From NCBI GenBank assembly GCA_030152675.1, contig JASLIY010000196.1:1-8095 (forward strand): a DNA stretch of 8,095 nt. The letters run 5' to 3'. Below the pieces are notes generated by a model. That model did no database searches. It was not told the origin of the DNA and saw only the letters and a list, made by a program, of their open reading frames with translations. Of this stretch, positions 6,794 through 8,095 are shown piece after piece (position 1 is the first letter of the stretch; each line of letters starts with the position of its first letter). Made by a program: the position numbers and the translations under genes. This DNA is from Acinetobacter sp. Lineage in GTDB: Bacteria > Pseudomonadota > Gammaproteobacteria > Pseudomonadales > Moraxellaceae.

Positions 6794-7006
6794 AGCCGTA
6801 CTCTCATTGAATGGGTCAAAGGTGAAGTTAAAAGTAAACGTGTGCTGTTGAAAAGGAGAGCAAATCGAATTGCAGTGCTGGTATTTATCCCCACATCAGG
6901 GACTTTAAGTAAAATCCGAACGCTGCTTGCTAAAAATATCCGGAATAGTTTAACTGAGTTTGCGCATGAGCTTAAACAAAATCTTGTCATCGTGGATGAG
7001 AAATAA
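6794..7006 (+). pseudogene. Possible 3' remnant of an unidentified gene (startless open frame)
   Basis: A plus-strand frame is open for 70 codons from just after a TAA at 6791-6793 to a TAA at 7004-7006, and contains no ATG. In-frame GTG codons occur at 6842 and 6875. An AAGGAG at 6853-6858 is the only strong Shine-Dalgarno-like site, but it lies 16 nt from the nearest in-frame GTG. The encoded peptide looks like the end of a real protein: a basic stretch (KSKRVLLKRRANR), a strand-like AVLVFIPTSGTL, then an amphipathic helix and a short C-terminal strand (LVIVDEK). The stop falls on the first bases of a strong terminator, as expected at a true gene end. I do not recognise the family. Alternatives are a small gene with a GTG start or chance openness. 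I see no other gene in 6786-7047. Confidence 0.35.
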
Positions 7007-7035
7007 AAAAGACGAGTAAGCACTCGTCTTTTTTA
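7004..7035. terminator. Bidirectional intrinsic terminator
   Basis: The arms at 7004-7016 and 7023-7035 form a 13-bp stem with core GACGAG/CTCGTC, a 6-nt loop (taagca), and six A and six T flanking the core. This gives a T tract on both strands. It ends bamD on the minus strand, 12 nt after its stop codon, and would also end any plus-strand transcript from the preceding open frame. Confidence 0.92.
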
Positions 7036-7047
7036 AGCTGATAACAC

Positions 7048-8022
7048 TTATGGTGTGGTTTCAGTTTGCGGCTTATCTAAAGTACCTAAACTTAGACGGT
7101 TGATCCAACTACGCTCTGGTGCGCTGCTGGCTTCACGGATCACACTTTCATCGGCTTCAGTTGTGGCTTCACGTCCAAAAATACCCAAGGTTGCACGGTT
7201 TAACCAACTGCCTTCTTTACGTGCAGCACGTAAATTGACTTCACCATTGTTTTTGATCAGGTTCGGGTAGTTGAGTTGCAGCATCTGTTTGTATTGATTG
7301 GCAGTCGCTTGATCCCCGAGCTTGTTATAGGCATAGGCCATGGTTGCGGTTGCTTCAGGGATTTGCGGCGCTTGCGGGTAATGTTCGATGACCCATTGAG
7401 CACGTTCGATCGCAGCCACCCATGCTTTACGCTTGAGGTTGTAACGCGCGATGTTCATTTCACTTTCAGCCAATTCTTGGCTGATATATTTCATACGCTG
7501 TGCCGCATCTACGGCATATTCGCTGCTTGGATAACGACGAATAAAGTCGACAAAGTTTTGATAAGCGACTTTCAAGTAGCTGATATCACGATGCGATTGG
7601 CGAAGTGAGGTGTAACGCAGGATACTGTCGTAATTCAATTCCATATTCGAAACACCACGCACATAGTAAGCGTAATCCGCGTTTGGATGCTGTGGGTTCA
7701 TACGAATAAAACGCTCTGCAAGTGCGATCGTTCCTTCATAATCTTTTTGTTTGAATTTGGAGTAGATCAGTTCAAGCTGTGCTTGTTGCGCATATTGACC
7801 TGTTGGGAAATAGGTATCAATGGCTTCTAAGGATTTTGCTGCTTCACTATATTGATTACGCTCAAGTGCTTTTTGTGCTTTATCAAAATAAACTTGTTCA
7901 CTTGATTTTGGTCCTGTATCAACCACTTCCTTCTTTTTAGGATTACTGCTACAACCCACTAATGTTGTTGCTAAGCCGAGTGTGACAGCCAGCATTGTAA
8001 TTTTATAACGTGGTAGCGACAT
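7048..8022 (-). CDS. bamD: Outer-membrane protein assembly factor BamD (YfiO/ComL)
   Basis: BamD is the essential lipoprotein of the BAM complex that, with BamA, folds beta-barrel proteins into the outer membrane; it acts on the periplasmic face. The 324-residue product has a lipoprotein signal peptide with Arg5 and Lys7, a hydrophobic core at 9-22 and lipobox LVGC with Cys24. TPR-like helical repeats follow from about 41 to 255, with typical stretches YFDKAQKALERNQYSEAAKSL (starting 45), DYAYYVRGVSN (116-126), NFVDFIRRYPSSEYA (156-170) and AYAYNKLGDQATANQY (229-244). It is about 80 residues longer than the E. coli protein (about 245). The extra tail contains two similar motifs, GSWLNRATLGIFG (271-283) and RSWINRLSLGTLD (304-316). 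The ATG has a good AGAGGA (8034-8029) 6 nt upstream. Divergent from the gene at the right edge, as bamD and rluD are in E. coli. Confidence 0.96.
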   Translation of the reverse strand: MSLPRYKITMLAVTLGLATTLVGCSSNPKKKEVVDTGPKSSEQVYFDKAQKALERNQYSEAAKSLEAIDTYFPTGQYAQQAQLELIYSKFKQKDYEGTIALAERFIRMNPQHPNADYAYYVRGVSNMELNYDSILRYTSLRQSHRDISYLKVAYQNFVDFIRRYPSSEYAVDAAQRMKYISQELAESEMNIARYNLKRKAWVAAIERAQWVIEHYPQAPQIPEATATMAYAYNKLGDQATANQYKQMLQLNYPNLIKNNGEVNLRAARKEGSWLNRATLGIFGREATTEADESVIREASSAPERSWINRLSLGTLDKPQTETTP

Positions 8023-8053
8023 AAAAAATCCTCTGTTGATATAGGCAATAGGC

Positions 8054-8059
8054 TACAAT
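8054..8059 (+). promoter_or_regulatory. Possible -10 box for the right-edge gene
   Basis: TACAAT matches the -10 consensus at 5 of 6 positions and lies 26 nt before the ATG at 8086. No good -35 box is found at 16-18 nt; TTGATA at 8036-8041 is only 12 nt away. Confidence 0.3.
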
Positions 8060-8085
8060 TGCGCTATTAAACCACTTTTAGCCCA

Positions 8086-8095
8086 ATGAGCAAAT
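8086..8095 (+). CDS. Start of a divergent gene, probably rluD (cut by window edge)
   Basis: Only ATG-AGC-AAA and one base are visible (Met-Ser-Lys). The 63-nt gap to the divergent bamD start is typical for a shared promoter region, and in E. coli and other gammaproteobacteria the gene divergent from bamD is rluD, the 23S rRNA pseudouridine synthase. The identity is inferred from that conserved neighbourhood and cannot be read from three codons. No clear Shine-Dalgarno precedes it. Confidence 0.45.

Noticed and set aside
6786..6822. TTGACC with a TTTAAA box as a dnaG promoter on the minus strand
   Set aside because: The -35 is good, but the only -10-like box ends 3 nt before the ATG, so transcription would begin inside the gene; the spacing of 19 nt is also long.
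6875..7003. Similarity of the orphan frame to the C-terminus of host attachment (Hat-type) proteins
   Set aside because: A loose pattern of Leu, Pro, Gly and Arg spacing seemed alike from memory, but no defining motif is present and it cannot be tested here.
6790..7023. Minus-strand 77-residue open frame upstream of dnaG
   Set aside because: Its start codon region lies inside the terminator stem, it has no Shine-Dalgarno, and its composition (many Ser, Leu, Arg) looks like the antisense of the plus-strand frame there.
1..8095. Insertion sequences, CRISPR arrays, prophage or defence genes
   Set aside because: No transposase, integrase, direct-repeat array or terminal inverted repeats were seen; almost all bases belong to conserved housekeeping genes. 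The tRNA-Gln repeat at 1-15 and 120-134 is explained by tandem tRNA genes and not by an attachment site.

Overview
The window is ordinary housekeeping chromosome from a gammaproteobacterium, most likely Acinetobacter or a close Moraxellaceae relative. Three things point there. The proteins have an Acinetobacter-like character. The base composition is moderately AT-rich. The gene order is hemA | TPR gene - lolB - ispE - tRNA-Gln, which matches a block known from Pseudomonadales (in Pseudomonas aeruginosa PA4666-PA4669, followed by prs), with dnaG and bamD next to it. The genus call is inference from reading, not from a search.

Left block (1-3360, minus strand). A gene for a TPR-repeat exported protein is followed 7 nt later by lolB, the outer-membrane lipoprotein receptor. 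After a 105-nt gap holding a strong GC-rich hairpin comes ispE, a kinase of the MEP isoprenoid pathway. Six nt beyond the ispE stop a tRNA-Gln(UUG) begins, and the first bases of a second tRNA-Gln copy lie at the left edge. The group looks like one transcription direction with possible internal promoters.

Middle (3361-4844). hemA (glutamyl-tRNA reductase, first committed step of tetrapyrrole synthesis) runs on the plus strand, divergent from the TPR gene, behind a good sigma-70-type promoter. It ends in a convergent gap with two hairpins.

Right block (4845-8095). dnaG (DNA primase) lies on the minus strand and stands alone, not between rpsU and rpoD. Upstream of it are 262 nt without a confident gene; on the plus strand they hold a startless open frame that ends exactly at a strong bidirectional terminator, which may be a gene remnant. 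Then comes bamD (outer-membrane beta-barrel assembly lipoprotein, minus strand) with an unusual C-terminal extension carrying a duplicated short motif. The first three codons of a divergent gene, probably rluD, are at the right edge.

The genes cover cell-envelope assembly (LolB and BamD act at the inner face of the outer membrane), isoprenoid and heme precursor synthesis, translation and replication initiation. HemA uses glutamyl-tRNA, and tRNA-Gln lies nearby, but I see no evidence that this is functional linkage. No mobile element, CRISPR array, defence system or biosynthetic cluster is visible, and I do not see a convincing undescribed system. The items worth a second look are the orphan frame before dnaG, the BamD tail, the lolB-ispE hairpin and the primase linker.
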